A stretch of DNA of 64,000 bases from Capitulum mitella (taxonomy: Eukaryota; Arthropoda; Thecostraca; Pollicipedomorpha; Pollicipedidae). The stretch lies in NCBI GenBank assembly GCA_030062745.1, contig CP099841.1, forward strand, positions 24,679,398-24,743,397, in the 5' to 3' direction. Under the pieces are notes generated by a model. It was not told where the DNA came from, did no database searches, and saw nothing but the letters and a program-made list of their open reading frames with translations. The translations under genes were made by a program, and so were the position numbers. Numbering within the stretch: position 1 is the first letter of the stretch; every line of letters begins with the position of its first letter. Below, in pieces: positions 63,301-64,000 of the stretch.

Positions 63301-64000
63301 AAAAGAACGAGGACAATCCAATATTATAGGCAGAGGAGGAGAGGGAGAAAGAAAGTCTTTGTTGACGCAACGGGTAGCAGAAACTGCAAACTATTCGCAA
63401 GCATAAGTGGCAAGGAGAACGTTTTGATTCCGGTTGTCACGTTTGGTTGTAGCGACGGCGTTGACCGAAAAATGGAATGCCATCAGCCGACACTAGGTTA
63501 AGGTTTTCGGGTTTTACGTGAGCGTAATGGGTTTGATGTTGTTAAGGCCCAAATATTTCGGCACAACTTGATTTGCCTTCGTCAGTGGGGTCAACGACTG
63601 AAAAAGATAAAAAGGGTCCATCACAAAAACAAGACGGGATTGATGGTACGTACATGTAAGCACTAGTTGAGGTATGCATGACATGAAGAAAACGTCCTGA
63701 GAGGCATTTAATATGCGGTAGTACCTGCCGGTCTTGCAGTCATGCCATATTGTAAAAAGAGATATGGTAAGTGCGGTGCAACATTATGCGTTGAAAATGT
63801 GGCACATATTGGCTTTGCTCAAGGAATGAAACGAACGGGCAGACAGTTACATGGACTGAAAACGTTACGTTAGTGCGACCCCGGTGTTCCAGTCACCGAA
63901 CCAGCAATGCGTCATGCACCTGCTTCCAAGTTGGCTCCTGACCTGACACCACTGACATTTTTATGCCCAGCTCCTACCAGATATCTGCGTTATCGAGGAG
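57337..64000. other. Intergenic, no supported gene
   Basis: AT-rich sequence with a 12-base C run (58792-58803), a small CpG-rich block (~60760-60980), the weak repeat at 61.2 kb and an AATCGATTC-rich degenerate stretch (~62570-62790). No motif-bearing frame is seen. Confidence 0.55.
61180..61405. repeat. Degenerate ~75-bp repeat
   Basis: Blocks with CCAGCCCGAGATT(C/T)ACCGGCCG and GACGGTGTC(T/C)CAG recur two to three times. This looks like a decayed minisatellite. Confidence 0.4.

Overview
This window looks like nuclear DNA of an arthropod, probably a crustacean; a barnacle-like genome is a guess from composition only. The reasons are multi-exon genes with GT-AG introns of several kilobases, a complete gene of the arthropod Dpr immunoglobulin family, secreted fibrous proteins with insect/crustacean cuticle-like motifs, an arthropod-type TATA plus ACAGTG promoter, tRNA-like SINE remnants, and many minisatellites. 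There are no operons, ribosome binding sites or CRISPR arrays. Coding exons are strongly GC-rich and sit in an AT-richer background that also holds many non-coding GC-rich blocks. Those blocks give long spurious open frames on both strands.

Layout, left to right. Positions 1-18.7 kb hold no gene I can support: mixed intergenic sequence, CpG-rich blocks, one minisatellite (3.58-3.91 kb), one tRNA-like SINE remnant (5.5 kb) and one unexplained 152-codon frame (17.2-17.7 kb, minus). From 39.75 kb down to 18.74 kb on the minus strand lies a complete Dpr-type neuronal recognition gene. It has five coding exons whose splice phases all agree, giving 274 residues: signal peptide, two Ig domains and a hydrophobic C-terminal tail. 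Its introns hold four separate minisatellite arrays (24.5, 34.6, 37.5 and 38.2 kb) and several CpG-rich blocks. Positions 39.75-46.6 kb are intergenic or unrecognised 5' sequence of that gene.

From 52.75 kb down to 46.69 kb, also on the minus strand, lie two tandem paralogues for secreted Thr/Val-rich proteins of 386 and 385 residues. Both have a signal peptide, a YLPPP motif, a single cysteine near each end and a terminal GYNYEQP motif. The upstream copy (B) has a single coding exon and a clear TATA promoter 2.5 kb away. The downstream copy (A) is split by a 519-base intron whose first ~190 bases are five tandem ~46-base copies of the exon-end/donor junction, possibly a trace of intron birth. 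Positions 53-64 kb hold no gene I can support, but contain a ~875-base element with long terminal inverted repeats (56.46-57.34 kb).

The Dpr protein should act at the neuronal cell surface, while the paralogue pair probably makes structural extracellular, perhaps cuticular, material. I see no functional link between the two loci beyond sharing a strand. All gene models come from reading the sequence, without transcript evidence.
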